Source: JBCCBV01 sp039033855 (GTDB lineage Bacteria > Planctomycetota > Phycisphaerae > Phycisphaerales > Phycisphaeraceae). Taken from it: a stretch of 64,000 nt of DNA. Made by a program: the position numbers and the translations under genes. Location: contig JBCCBV010000002.1 in NCBI GenBank assembly GCA_039033855.1, forward strand, positions 62,001-126,000, in the 5' to 3' direction. Of the stretch, positions 28,200 through 37,442 are shown piece after piece. The notes beneath the pieces were generated by a model. It ran no database searches and was not told the origin of the DNA. It saw nothing but the letters and a program-made list of their open reading frames with translations. Position 1 is the first letter of the stretch, and every line of letters begins with the position of its first letter.

Positions 28200-29849
28200 T
28201 CAGGCGCCGGGCGAGGTCGTGCGCCTGGCTTCGAGTTCGGCGCGCACGGCCTCCATGCGCTTCTGGGTGATGGGGATAAACGCCGTGATCAACGCCGCAA
28301 CCGCCACGCCGCCGCAGACCACCAGCAGGTAGGCGAGGCGCATGTTGAAGATCGCGCTGTCAGACTGAATCTCAGCATCCGCGTCGTATCCAACGATATC
28401 GAGAATGACCCCGCTGAACAAGAGCGCGATACCGATCGCGGTCTTCTGAATCCAATTGAATACAGCCCAATACATGCCCTCGCGCCGCTGACCGGTCTTC
28501 AGCTCATCGACGTCGCACAGGTCGGCGATCATCGAGTTACTCATGATCAACAGCCCCGCCAATCCGGGCCAGATCAGAGCAAAGCTCAAAATCAGAGGGT
28601 GAAAGGCGAACGTGATCTGATTCGGCAACCACCCCGCCCATGTTCCTTCGCCAAACTGGCCGAATAGCGGCAATGACTTTTCCCAAGTTGAGAAACCCGG
28701 CGAGTACAACATCCAAGACAGCAAGCCACCGACAAAAGAACACGACAACGCGCCGATCAAAATCCACTTCTTCTCGACCCGACGCGCGAGACGGTTGATC
28801 ATGAAGGCCGCAGCGATCCCACAAAGCGTGGCGAGAGTCTCGGCCCAGCCTTGAACGAAGGCGCCTTTGTCCAGACCTTCTTCACCCCCGCCATACACGT
28901 GATAGAAATTCACGTACTTTCCGAGCTTGATCACCATGATCACACCGAGGAAACCAACGGTGTACGCCGCAAGGATCATTAAGAACGCCGGGACGGCGAG
29001 CGTTTCTTTGATACCGCGCACCAAACCGATTTTTTCAGGGCCTGGACGATCCGAACCCGGCGTGGGTGGCGCGGCAATCACCCGCTTAGGTTCACGCACG
29101 AAAAGCGTGGGCACCATGGTGACAACCAGGATCACAACGGCGAGCACCACCCCGACGACCAGCGCTCCTTGGACAGGATCCTGGCTTTGCCTGGCGAGCG
29201 GGTAAATCCATGCCATCAACAAGCCAGACAGGTAGGTGAATAGCGTCCTAAAGCTCATCACCCGCGTTCGCTCGGAGTAGTTCGAGGTCAGTTCCATTGT
29301 GAGCGCCCCGTAGGGGACGGCGAAGATGGTGAGCGCTGTGTAGAAAAGGATGCACACAAGCGTTAGATAAGCGCAGTAGAACCAATCCCCCAAAGGCTGG
29401 TAGAGATCGAGGGTGACGAAACCCAGAGGAAGCTGAGGGCCCCACTCACGTTGTCCCCAGTCGGTTTCTTTGATGCCCCCCGGGACGTAGCAAATCACGA
29501 ACATGCCGACGATGCTGAGAAGGCCGCCCACCAGCATGAACGGCCGGCGTCGGCCCCAGCGCGTCTTGGCGTTGTCGCTGACGCTGCCCATGACCGGATC
29601 GATAACCGCGTCCCACAACCGTGGCAGGAACAGCGCGATGCCGAGCAGCGTCGGGCTTACCGCCAAACCAATGTTGTAGATCAAGAACGAGAAGTTGTTC
29701 GGGACGTTCACCCCGATATTGATCGCGGCCTCACCCGATCCTGCGGCCACTTTGGTGGGCAGGGGCACGCGTGCAGAGGCAGGCGCGGGGGCCGGGTCGG
29801 AAAACGGGCGCGGAGAAACGGTGGGATCGTCTGCGTTTGCGGGCGACAT
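28200..29849 (-). CDS. GPH-family sugar:cation symporter (MFS superfamily)
   Basis: ATG 29849 (MSPANADD) is preferred over the in-frame TTG two codons earlier; the protein is 549 residues. The GPH/MelB signature is clear: FLPRLWDAVIDPVMGSVSD in TM2 and KTRWGRRRPFML in the following loop, with a dozen hydrophobic helices. Members import glycosides, pentosides or hexuronides with a cation. It lies between two sulfatase genes with gaps of 27 and 49 bp, so it is co-transcribed. It is likely to import sulfated oligosaccharides or uronides for the cytoplasmic sulfatases (inference). Confidence 0.9.
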   Translation of the reverse strand: MSPANADDPTVSPRPFSDPAPAPASARVPLPTKVAAGSGEAAINIGVNVPNNFSFLIYNIGLAVSPTLLGIALFLPRLWDAVIDPVMGSVSDNAKTRWGRRRPFMLVGGLLSIVGMFVICYVPGGIKETDWGQREWGPQLPLGFVTLDLYQPLGDWFYCAYLTLVCILFYTALTIFAVPYGALTMELTSNYSERTRVMSFRTLFTYLSGLLMAWIYPLARQSQDPVQGALVVGVVLAVVILVVTMVPTLFVREPKRVIAAPPTPGSDRPGPEKIGLVRGIKETLAVPAFLMILAAYTVGFLGVIMVIKLGKYVNFYHVYGGGEEGLDKGAFVQGWAETLATLCGIAAAFMINRLARRVEKKWILIGALSCSFVGGLLSWMLYSPGFSTWEKSLPLFGQFGEGTWAGWLPNQITFAFHPLILSFALIWPGLAGLLIMSNSMIADLCDVDELKTGQRREGMYWAVFNWIQKTAIGIALLFSGVILDIVGYDADAEIQSDSAIFNMRLAYLLVVCGGVAVAALITAFIPITQKRMEAVRAELEARRTTSPGA

Positions 29850-29876
29850 GAACAAACCTTTGCGAACGATCCCGCC

Positions 29877-31502
29877 TTAGCCTAACGGCGTGATGCCGTT
29901 GGAGCTCTGGCCCCGACGCAGGGGAGCGGGGACGTCGGCGGAGGCCTCGATCTTCGGCCGGGTCCGACGCAAGAAGGGCTCGGGGGTGCGCAGCAGGGCG
30001 TACGGGTCGACCTGCGGCGCGGGGTCCGGCTTGTATCCCGGGCCGAGGGTCTGCAGCGCGTCGGAAAGTTGCGGCGAGTCTTGCAGGAGCAGGCCATGGT
30101 CGCCCGGCTCGGGCTCGGTGGCGGGCTCGTAGGCGACCCACCGGCCGTTCTCGACCGCGTGGCCGTAGCCGTCGCTGACGAACTGGGTGCGCAAGGCCTG
30201 GCCGAGCGATTCGGCGGCCTCGGCCACGGGCGAGTCGGGCTCGGCGACTCGGTCCATGCCGTCCGTCTGGCCGCAGTCCAGCCGCCAGACACGGTCGTCG
30301 GGCGCCGAGCGCACCCACTTGGCCCGGCCGTCGGTCGCCATATACAGCGCATATCGCCCGCGCTGGTACTGGCTGAACACGGGGCCAGGTCGCCGGCCGC
30401 GCACCACTTCGGTCAGGTCGCACCCCCACGGGCTGACGCACGGATCGACGTCGCCCGCGGCGGCCAGGAAGGTCGGGAACAGCGAGAGCAACGACACCGC
30501 CGTCTCGACGCGCGCCCCTTCGACAAAGCGGCCGGGCCATCGGGCGATAAGCGGCACCCGGGCCGACGCGTCGAGCATCGAGCGTTTGCCCACACAGCCG
30601 TAGTCGCCCATCAGCTCGCCGTGGTCGGAGGTGAACACCACCAGCGTGTTCTCCGCGTCCGGGCCAAGCCCGTCAAGAATCCGGCCGACGGCTTCATCGA
30701 CGAAGGAAATCGCCGCGTAATACGCCGCCTTGCGCGTGCGTTCGAGCAGGCGGTCGCGCCCGGCGTCGCAATACTTGTAGCGGTTCTGGCAACGGTTCCA
30801 GTAGGTCCAGTAGTCCTCGGCGTCGTCGGGCACCACGGGCTCGGGCATCGCCGGGCACCGGTAGAGCTGGTTCCACGGCGCGGGGCTCTCGAACGGCGGG
30901 TGCGGCTTGATGAAGCTGGAGAACAGGAAGAAGGGTTTGCTGCGATCTCGCTTCGCCAGGAAGTCGAGCGAGCGGTCCGCCACCCAGCGGGTGTGGTGCA
31001 ACTCGGCCGGCACCTGTGAAGGCTGCGGCACGTAGTACATCTCGCTGCGCACGCCGTGGGGTTCGACCACGTGCCCGTAGCCGTGTTGCTTGAGGTAGGC
31101 CGCGTAATCGTCGTGTGGGCCGGGGTCTTCTTCGGAAACGTCGCGTGAATCGAAGCCCCAGAGGCGCGGGGGGCCGTCGCCGTCAAAGTGCATCTTGCCG
31201 ACGCCGTGGCAGGCGTAGCCGTGGTCGCCCAGGCGTTCCATGACCGAAGGGCGCCCGACCGGCTGCTTGGGGCCCTCGTTGTCGACACACCCGGTGACGT
31301 GGGGCGGCTGGCCGGTGAGCATGGCGATGCGCGACGGCACGCAGACCGGCGAGGCGGTGTAGGCCGAGGTAAACGTCGCGCCCTGTCGGCAGAGCCCGTC
31401 GAGGGCCGGCGTGCGGATATGCCGGTTGCCCAGCGCCGCGATCGTGTCGAAGCGCTGCTGGTCGGTCATGACCAGCACGATGTTCGGCTTTGCGGTGCTC
31501 AT
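29877..31502 (-). CDS. Sulfatase (S1 family) without signal peptide
   Basis: ATG 31502 starts MSTAKPNIVLVMTDQQ, the standard N-terminus of soluble sulfatases; the longer in-frame reading is arginine/proline rich and unlikely. The protein is 541 residues. It has formylglycine motif C54-V-P-S-R58, then LTGQPPHVTGC, FFLFSSFIKPHPPFE, and the second metal motif FTSDHGELMGDYG. It lacks a signal peptide, so it should be cytoplasmic. It is the first gene of the minus-strand operon sulfatase-GPH transporter-sulfatase-FGE. Confidence 0.9.
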   Translation of the reverse strand: MSTAKPNIVLVMTDQQRFDTIAALGNRHIRTPALDGLCRQGATFTSAYTASPVCVPSRIAMLTGQPPHVTGCVDNEGPKQPVGRPSVMERLGDHGYACHGVGKMHFDGDGPPRLWGFDSRDVSEEDPGPHDDYAAYLKQHGYGHVVEPHGVRSEMYYVPQPSQVPAELHHTRWVADRSLDFLAKRDRSKPFFLFSSFIKPHPPFESPAPWNQLYRCPAMPEPVVPDDAEDYWTYWNRCQNRYKYCDAGRDRLLERTRKAAYYAAISFVDEAVGRILDGLGPDAENTLVVFTSDHGELMGDYGCVGKRSMLDASARVPLIARWPGRFVEGARVETAVSLLSLFPTFLAAAGDVDPCVSPWGCDLTEVVRGRRPGPVFSQYQRGRYALYMATDGRAKWVRSAPDDRVWRLDCGQTDGMDRVAEPDSPVAEAAESLGQALRTQFVSDGYGHAVENGRWVAYEPATEPEPGDHGLLLQDSPQLSDALQTLGPGYKPDPAPQVDPYALLRTPEPFLRRTRPKIEASADVPAPLRRGQSSNGITPLG

Positions 31503-31670
31503 GCGGATTCCCTCGGACGGGCCGGGCCGCGGCACGCCGCCCAACACGCCCCCCGTAACCACTCGGCGCCCCACCCAGGGCCCGAAGCTTGGCCCGGCGG
31601 ACGGCCGCCAGGAAAAGCGTCGCGCGGCCGGCAAGCCACGCGGCGCTTAGGGTCCCCACCCCGTGCGGGG

Positions 31671-32948
31671 TCAGGCGCGACGCCGCCTCAGCAACACGGT
31701 TCCGGCCAAGCCCAGCAGGGCGACCGACGCCGGCTCGGGCACGGCGCCCGGGCTGGTGAAGCCGAAGTTGCCGGCCAGGATGTCGAAGTCAAGCAGGTCG
31801 ACGTTGCCGTCTTCGTTGAAGTCGCCGCCCGCGATCCCGCCCCCGAAACCGGGCCCGGCGCCGAAGTTGCCCGCCAGGATGTCGAAGTCAAGCAGGTCGA
31901 CGTTACCGTCGCCGTTGGCGTCGCCATCGATCACCGGGCCGCCCATGCCGTCGGGGTCGCCGGCGACACGGCTGAAGGTGTCGGACAGCACCACGGTGCC
32001 GTCGAGCTCTTCGATAACCAAGTTGTCGAACTGGTGGTTGTCCGAGGCGTTGGCCGCGAAGACCAGGAACGCGTTCTTGCCTGGCTGGACTACGGCGCCA
32101 ACGGTGTTCTGGTTGTCACCCCAGATCAGAGAATCTTCCATGACCCCTGGGGTGGTGGGGTCGAAGTCGATCGGGGTCAGGGCGCCGCCCTGCAGGCCGA
32201 TGGACGCGCTGATGGTGTGGGCGCCGCTCGCGTCGAACAGGCCTACGCCCGGGTCGGCTTCGATGGTCACCTCCAGTGTGTACCAGATGTCGCTGGGGAA
32301 GCTGTTGACCGGGTCACCGTCGGGCGATCCGTCGGCGCCGTCCTGCCAAAGGATGTAGTCGGCGTGGGTCGAGGCATCGAAGATCGGCTCGTTGAAGCTG
32401 GGCGAATCCGGGTTGCCGGCCACCCGCTGGTTGAGGCTGATCCCGTCGAAGCGCCGGGTCAGGGCGCTGCCGCTGTTGCGCAGCGCGACCGCAGCGATGG
32501 CGTCGGGGTTGCCGCCGGACAGGAAGAACTGCGAACCGGCGCTGGCGGTCGACGGGTCGGCGAACTGGCCGCCGTCGTTGGTGTCGCCGAACACGAAGCC
32601 GGCCCAGTCGCGCCCGTTGGCGTTGACGCCCGGGAAGGTGTCTTCGCCCGCGTCGCCGGGGTTGATGTCGACCCGCACGGTCACGCCGCCCGAGGCGATG
32701 ATGTCCGGCGTGGCCAGGTTGTAATCCAGGATCAGCCGGTTGAACTCAAGGATGCCAACCGAACCATTGACCGTGGCCTGGAGGTCGGTGGTGGTGTTGG
32801 TGAAGGTGGTGTATGGGCCAACGGCGGTTCCGCCGAGCCCGTTGTCGGCGGTGCCCCAATCCGAGGTGCCGAACTGGCCGAGGGCCGGTCCCGCGGCCAC
32901 GGCGGCGAGCAAGGCGGCGGCGGAAAAAGCGTGGGTGCGAGCGTGCAT
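31671..32948 (-). CDS. PEP-CTERM protein with dockerin-like repeats
   Basis: The start at ATG 32948 follows an AGG-type Shine-Dalgarno (32956-32960) and begins a signal peptide (AFSAAALLAAVAAGPALG). The protein is 425 residues. The central beta-rich domain, with NLATPDIIASGGVTVRVD, ALRNSGSALTR, FNEPIFD and ILWQDGADG, is closely matched by the PEP-CTERM protein at 42450-43499. The fold resembles a concanavalin-like lectin layout, but I cannot name it. Unlike its paralogue it has two dockerin-like repeats (GDANGDGNVDLLDFDILAG, GDFNEDGNVDLLDFDILAG) before the VPEPASVALLGLAGTVLLRRRR sorting tail. Probably envelope-anchored and glycan- or Ca-binding (inference). Confidence 0.85.
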   Translation of the reverse strand: MHARTHAFSAAALLAAVAAGPALGQFGTSDWGTADNGLGGTAVGPYTTFTNTTTDLQATVNGSVGILEFNRLILDYNLATPDIIASGGVTVRVDINPGDAGEDTFPGVNANGRDWAGFVFGDTNDGGQFADPSTASAGSQFFLSGGNPDAIAAVALRNSGSALTRRFDGISLNQRVAGNPDSPSFNEPIFDASTHADYILWQDGADGSPDGDPVNSFPSDIWYTLEVTIEADPGVGLFDASGAHTISASIGLQGGALTPIDFDPTTPGVMEDSLIWGDNQNTVGAVVQPGKNAFLVFAANASDNHQFDNLVIEELDGTVVLSDTFSRVAGDPDGMGGPVIDGDANGDGNVDLLDFDILAGNFGAGPGFGGGIAGGDFNEDGNVDLLDFDILAGNFGFTSPGAVPEPASVALLGLAGTVLLRRRRA

Positions 32949-32955
32949 GAACAGA

Positions 32956-32960
32956 CCTCC
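32956..32960 (-). promoter_or_regulatory. Shine-Dalgarno that fixes the start at 32948
   Basis: The minus-strand sequence CAGGAGG lies a few bases before ATG 32948, and no comparable site precedes the longer in-frame start. It decides the start of the PEP-CTERM gene. Confidence 0.6.
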
Positions 32961-33035
32961 TGAAAAGCGAAACAAGAACAAAGAGAGGGAAAAGAGAACC
33001 CGATGAAGCGTCCCGGGGCCACTCGGCCTGGGAAC

Positions 33036-33042
33036 CGATCAC
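33036..33042 (-). promoter_or_regulatory. GTGATCG motif upstream of PEP-CTERM gene
   Basis: The minus strand reads TTTGTGATCGGTT here, 88 bp before the start of the 31671-32948 gene. The same 7-mer with similar flanks occurs at 34204 and 43608/43628. See the finding on a shared regulator. Confidence 0.35.
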
Positions 33043-33061
33043 AAAGCGAGAGTCATCGCAA

Positions 33062-33967
33062 TTACTGCAACCCGTCCGGCGGGTCGCGTTCGAAGTCATA
33101 GAACTTGTGCCATTCGAGCTCGAAAAGCTCGTCGAACCGGCCTACCGCCCGAGCGCTGCCGTCGGCAAACGACATGTTGATCGTGTCGCCGTGGCGGTTC
33201 AAGTAATGGCCAATAATGTGGGAATTACTTCCCCAGCCCTCAACAGAACTGCCGATGGGGTTGAGCGGATCGATCTGCTCCCATTGGATGGCGTCATAGT
33301 TAAACTTGGTGCCAAAAACCTGCGGCGAATCGGCGCGGTAGTTTTTGGGAAGACCAAAAGCCCATGAGCCGTCGCCAAGCAATGGCACGTTGGACGCGTC
33401 GGCTACGTCGTCGAGGCTGTTCCAGACATAAGCGTCCTCGCTGATGCCCGGATTGCTCGCGTTGTACTGAAACCCCGTTGAACTGACCACGGCACTGGAC
33501 AGGAACTCGGGAGTCAACAACCAGCCGTTGTACTGGTAACTGCTATCGCTAATCAACTCGCTCAAGCCAGCCACGTTGGTAAAGTCCCGGCGATAGGAGA
33601 ACTGCGACGATCCGTACCAGCCGGGCGTGCCGTTATCTAGCCCGAAAGAAGCCGCCTCGGCCGCATCGCCAAGCCGTTCAGTTTCCGGGCAGATCTGGAT
33701 CTGGTTGTTCTCATCGAGGTTCAGGTACCCGCCGTCGTTCAGCAAGTCCATGGGGTATGTGGTCATGGCCTTGAAGTCGTTGTCGGCGGCCCAGGTGTAG
33801 TACGCGGTGGCGACCTGCCGCGAGTTGCTCAGGCACACCGCGTTGCGGGCGGCGGCCCGGGCCGAGCTGAGCACCGGCAGCAGGATGCCGATCAACAGCG
33901 CGATGATGGCGATCACCACCAGCAACTCGATCAGGGTGAAGGCCCGTGCGGGTCGGGTGCGGGTCAT
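33062..33967 (-). CDS. Prepilin-type N-methylation protein with H-X9-DG-like C-terminus
   Basis: ATG 33967 (MTRTRPARAFTLIELLVVIA) follows a purine-rich stretch; the longer in-frame reading adds 49 residues before the prepilin signal and is unlikely. The protein is 301 residues. The type IV prepilin cleavage site is A/FTLIELLVVIAIIALLIGILLPVLS, with Glu at +5. The C-terminus carries RHGDTINMSFADGSARAV, the planctomycete H-X9-DG-type motif. Such pseudopilin-like proteins are abundant in planctomycetes and form part of surface or type II-like secretion structures. It lies between the PEP-CTERM gene and the divergent AraC gene. What it assembles with is unknown. Confidence 0.85.
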   Translation of the reverse strand: MTRTRPARAFTLIELLVVIAIIALLIGILLPVLSSARAAARNAVCLSNSRQVATAYYTWAADNDFKAMTTYPMDLLNDGGYLNLDENNQIQICPETERLGDAAEAASFGLDNGTPGWYGSSQFSYRRDFTNVAGLSELISDSSYQYNGWLLTPEFLSSAVVSSTGFQYNASNPGISEDAYVWNSLDDVADASNVPLLGDGSWAFGLPKNYRADSPQVFGTKFNYDAIQWEQIDPLNPIGSSVEGWGSNSHIIGHYLNRHGDTINMSFADGSARAVGRFDELFELEWHKFYDFERDPPDGLQ

Positions 33968-34389
33968 GGCGGATCCTCTTTCAGAACGGGCCGGATGAAC
34001 GGCGGGGGTCAGACGGCCAAGGCCGAAGCGGCAGACGCCGGGGCATCCGGGCGACGCGGGGCGGCCGCGAACGGCGGGGTCAGGCGTGGAGCCAAGGGCG
34101 GAAAAACAGATCACAGAGCAAGCGACAATCCGGATGAAACAAAGTCGATTCGTCTTACCCCACTAAGCGTACGGCTCCGCGGCGATCGCACCACCCCCGG
34201 AATGTGATCGCCAGTCACCGTTTGTGATTCAATATCGCCGAACCTTTCCGAAGCATTGCAAGGGGGGTTTAGGGCGATAGACTGGCTCTCGCGGCCCGGT
34301 ATTCGGTATATCCCGGATTTCGCCCGCTCGGAACCGGCCCGACAAGGGCGAAATCGAGTCTGTGTCTCACCCGAAAATGTCAATCTGTG
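33968..34389. promoter_or_regulatory. Divergent control region with GTGATYS direct repeat
   Basis: This 422-bp gap separates the prepilin-type gene from the divergent AraC gene. It holds GTGATCG at 34204-34210 and GTGATTC at 34224-34230, exactly 20 bp apart, as expected for a protein binding two half-sites on one DNA face. A second pair with the same spacing occurs at 43608/43628. TGTGATCGCCAGTCACC is also loosely CRP-like, but its half-sites are one base too far apart. An AraC-family binding site is the better guess. Confidence 0.4.
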
Positions 34390-35343
34390 ATGGGCTGTAC
34401 GCCCCTGGGCCGACGCCCGGAGACCCGCAACATGGCCGCACCCCGCGCCTACGAAATGCTCGAGTTCACCTACTTCGACATGGTCGGCGAGGGTGACCGC
34501 CTGCCGGCGCCGTTCTACCTGGGCCTGGGCAAGGCGTTTTCGGACGACTATCGCAGCGAGCGCCACGCAGCCATGCCCGGGTTCGGCGTGGTCAAGATTT
34601 CGCTGTCCGAGGGCGGCGTCATCCGGGTGGGCCAACGCGGCGACTCGCGCCTGGCGCCGGGCGAGGCCACCCTGCGCACCGTGGGCGAGCAAGAGGTCAA
34701 CGACGGCTACGACCCGGCCCACCACGGCGCGTGGGAGTTTCTGGGCATCATGTTCCACGGCGCCGCGGCGCTCGAGATGCTGCACGGCCTGCAGAATCGC
34801 TTCGGCCATCGCTACCCGCTGAGCGTGAACGACACCGTGGTCCGTCAGCTGTCGCAGATGGCGCGTCAGCCTTCGCACAACCTGCCGATGACCGCGGTGG
34901 AAGGCATGAAGCTGATCAACGACCTGATGCTGGCGCTCGGACGGGCCGCGGAAAAGACCGGCGCCAACCAGGTCCGCATGTCGCTGGTGCAGTCGGTCGA
35001 ACGCACGATCCAAGACAACCTGGATCGGGACCTGACCATCGAAGAACTCGCCGAGGCCCACGAGGTGTCACGCGAGCACCTGACCCGTCAGTTTCGGCGG
35101 GAGCTCGGCGTGTCTCCGCACCACTACATCGCCGAGAAGCGGGTCCGCGAGGCCTGCCAACTGTTGCAGTACTCGAACCTGACGATCGCGCAGGTCATCG
35201 CCAACCTGGGCTTCGCGTCGCGGCAGACTTTCTACCGCACGTTCCGAAGGGTGGTGGGCAAGACGCCTTCGGAGTATCGACGGGCGATCGAGAACCCGGG
35301 CAGCGCGCACTTCGCCGACGAAGCCGTGCTACGCCGCGGGTGA
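34390..35343 (+). CDS. AraC-family transcriptional regulator
   Basis: The start is uncertain: GTG 34387, ATG 34390 or ATG 34432 (MAAPRAYEML) are all possible; the last fits the domain best. The N-terminal domain is a cupin-like ligand-binding region (FGVVKISLSEGG, GEATLRTVGE). The C-terminal 100 residues hold two helix-turn-helix motifs: LTIEELAEAHEVSREHLTRQ, then LTIAQVIANLGFASRQTF, ending FRRVVGKTPSEYRR. Regulators of this type usually activate catabolic genes. The nearby PhyH/aldo-keto reductase/creatininase set and the PEP-CTERM genes with the shared GTGATCG motif are candidate targets. Confidence 0.9.
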   Translation: MGCTPLGRRPETRNMAAPRAYEMLEFTYFDMVGEGDRLPAPFYLGLGKAFSDDYRSERHAAMPGFGVVKISLSEGGVIRVGQRGDSRLAPGEATLRTVGEQEVNDGYDPAHHGAWEFLGIMFHGAAALEMLHGLQNRFGHRYPLSVNDTVVRQLSQMARQPSHNLPMTAVEGMKLINDLMLALGRAAEKTGANQVRMSLVQSVERTIQDNLDRDLTIEELAEAHEVSREHLTRQFRRELGVSPHHYIAEKRVREACQLLQYSNLTIAQVIANLGFASRQTFYRTFRRVVGKTPSEYRRAIENPGSAHFADEAVLRRG

Positions 35344-35529
35344 TACGCGAGGATGGGCGCGTATGGTCCAAGTCACAAATCAAGGCGCAGGCTCACAAGA
35401 TCGGGCTAGACGCGTTCCTGGGGCGCTCGCCACACTGCGGTGCATCACACGGCGCTTCAAAACGGTGTGCCCAATCGACGCCGACCCGCAACGCCGAATC
35501 GCTTCACCGTGCCCCCAGGATTCCTGCCC

Positions 35530-36342
35530 ATGACCCCTACCGCCACCGCCCTGCCGCGCACGACCGCGGACTCGCTCTCGCCCGACGCCGTCGCGCACTA
35601 CCGGCGCGCGGGCTTCGTCCACGTGCCCGGCGTGGTCGCCGAAGACCGGCTGGCCGACCTGCGCAACGCCGCAATCGAAGCCGCGGCCCGGCTCAAGACC
35701 ATGGCGTACGCCAAGTCGGTCTTCGACCAGTGCGTCAACGCCTGGCGAGACGACCCGGCGATGCGCGAACTCACGCTCGACCCCAACCTGGGGGCCATCG
35801 CCGAGAAGCTCGCCGGCGTGCCGTTACGGCTGTGGCACGACCAGATCCTGATCAAGCAGCCGGGCGCCAGCAAGGCTACGGAGTTCCATCAGGACCAGCC
35901 GTACTGGCCGCACGCGCGGTCGACGCACCCGATCTCGTGCTGGGTGGCGCTGTGCGACGTGCCCGTCGAGCGCGGCTGCATGACGTTCATCGGCGGCTAT
36001 CAAGGCCGCGACGACCTGGCCGAGCAAGACCTGCAATCCAACGCCAGCATGTTCGAGGTCTGCCCCGAATTGACCTGGGCGCCGCGGGTGACCGTGCCGT
36101 TGCGGGCCGGCGATTGCACCTTCCACCACGGGCGCACGCCGCACATGGCCACGCCCAACCTGACCGACGAGCCGCGTGTCGCCCACGTGGTGATCTACGT
36201 CGACCAGGACACGGTCTACACCGGCCGGGAGCACGTGGTGACCGACGGCCTGTCGCTCGAACCCAGCGCCCCGCTCGAGCACGAGTTGTTCCCCGCGGTC
36301 TCGACGTTCGCCGATCGATCCACGGGTTCCCCTGAAAGCTGA
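35530..36342 (+). CDS. Phytanoyl-CoA dioxygenase (PhyH)-family Fe(II)/2-oxoglutarate oxygenase
   Basis: I chose ATG 35530 (MTPTATALPRTTADSL), preceded by CAGGATT; the 30-residue in-frame extension is not conserved-looking. The protein is 270 residues, the usual PhyH size. The iron triad is visible: H120-Q-D122 in EFHQDQPYW and a distal His at about 205 in HHGRTPHMATPN, with a downstream Arg (EPRVAH) for 2-oxoglutarate. The family hydroxylates diverse small molecules. It opens a cluster with an aldo/keto reductase and a creatininase-like hydrolase, and this suggests a catabolic path for a sugar or amine derivative. Confidence 0.88.
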   Translation: MTPTATALPRTTADSLSPDAVAHYRRAGFVHVPGVVAEDRLADLRNAAIEAAARLKTMAYAKSVFDQCVNAWRDDPAMRELTLDPNLGAIAEKLAGVPLRLWHDQILIKQPGASKATEFHQDQPYWPHARSTHPISCWVALCDVPVERGCMTFIGGYQGRDDLAEQDLQSNASMFEVCPELTWAPRVTVPLRAGDCTFHHGRTPHMATPNLTDEPRVAHVVIYVDQDTVYTGREHVVTDGLSLEPSAPLEHELFPAVSTFADRSTGSPES

Positions 36343-36410
36343 ACACCGGGCCTCCATCGCGATCGCGCGAGCTGAAGCGCGGTCGCGTTCACGCCGAGCA
36401 CTCCGGAGTC

Positions 36411-37442
36411 ATGATGAAGCAACGCACCCTCGGCCGGACCGGCTGGCTTGTCGGCGAGATCGGGCTGGGCACCATGGGCATGGGCGGCGGGTTCGGCCCG
36501 GTGGACGACGACCAGAGCGTGCGCACGCTCCTGCACGCCTTCGAGCGCGGGGTGAATTTCGTCGACACCGCGCTGGCTTACGGCGAAGGTCGCGCCCACG
36601 CCGTCGTGGCCAGAGCGCTGCGCGAGTGGTCGGGCGGCAAGGTCTACGTGGCGACGAAGGTCTGGCCCATGCGCTGGCCCTCTCCGTGGGAAGACGACCC
36701 ACCGATGCGCGGCCGTTATCCGGCTTGGTACCTCGCGCACGAGGTTGAGAAATGCCTGAAGCAATTGAGCTTGGAACGCCTAGACCTGCTGCAGCTGCAC
36801 TGTTGGCTCGATCGAGGGGTGGAGGAACTCGACTGGCTGGAGTCGCTGAATGGGTTGCGGCTGGCGGGCAAAGTCGATCGCATCGGCGTTTCCATCCGAG
36901 ACAATCGCCCCGAAGAAGGGGTGCGTCTGGCCCAACTCGGGCTCGTCGATACGCAGCAAGTGGTGTTCAACCTGTTCGATCAGCGCCCGGCGCAGCAACT
37001 CTTCCGCGCGAGCGCCGTGCAAGACACGGGGTTCATCGCCCGGGTGCCTTTCGACTCCGGCGCACTCATCGGCGGGTGGACGCCCGACACCTACGCCGGG
37101 TGGGACGAGCAAACCCACTCGTTTCACAAGTCGTATTTCAAGGGCCAGCGGTTCGCCGAAACCTACGAGCGGGTCCGATCGCTCGAACGCCTGTGCGCCC
37201 CGCACTACCCGACGTTGGCGGAGGCGGCGATGCGCTTCTGCCTGAGCGACCCCGCTGTGAGCGTGGTGATTCCCGGCATGATGCGGCCCGAGGAGGTCGA
37301 CTTGAACGTCGCCTACAGCGACGGCCGGCCGTTTCCCGACGACCTGCGTCAGGCCTTGCGAGCGCACGCGTGGGCGCGCAACTTCTACTTCCCCGACCCG
37401 GAACCCGAAGTGGAGCTCGGCGCCAGTGCATTCGAAGATTGA
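36411..37442 (+). CDS. Aldo/keto reductase
   Basis: The gene begins at ATG 36411 (or the next codon, ATG 36414) after a GGAG. The protein is 343 residues. It starts RTLGRTGWLVGEIGLGTMGMG, as NADPH-dependent reductases of the AKR superfamily do. The catalytic tetrad is D52, Y57, K83 and H130 (FVDTALAYGEG, ATKVW, LLQLHC). A C-terminal SVVIPGMMRPEEV matches the cofactor-binding end. It overlaps the next gene by 17 bp. The probable role is oxidation or reduction of a sugar-derived carbonyl; the substrate is unknown. Confidence 0.92.
   Translation: MMKQRTLGRTGWLVGEIGLGTMGMGGGFGPVDDDQSVRTLLHAFERGVNFVDTALAYGEGRAHAVVARALREWSGGKVYVATKVWPMRWPSPWEDDPPMRGRYPAWYLAHEVEKCLKQLSLERLDLLQLHCWLDRGVEELDWLESLNGLRLAGKVDRIGVSIRDNRPEEGVRLAQLGLVDTQQVVFNLFDQRPAQQLFRASAVQDTGFIARVPFDSGALIGGWTPDTYAGWDEQTHSFHKSYFKGQRFAETYERVRSLERLCAPHYPTLAEAAMRFCLSDPAVSVVIPGMMRPEEVDLNVAYSDGRPFPDDLRQALRAHAWARNFYFPDPEPEVELGASAFED

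Noticed and set aside
26558..28270. 570-codon plus-strand frame opposite the PEP-CTERM sulfatase
   Set aside because: Antisense shadow with no recognisable fold; it covers the signal peptide and formylglycine site of the real gene.
31188..32963. 591-codon plus-strand frame opposite a sulfatase start and a PEP-CTERM gene
   Set aside because: It spans two real minus-strand genes and the gap between them, which a real gene would not do.
34203..34218. CRP-like site TGTGATCGCCAGTCACC
   Set aside because: The half-sites are spaced by 7 instead of 6 bases, and the 20-bp direct repeat explains the sequence better.
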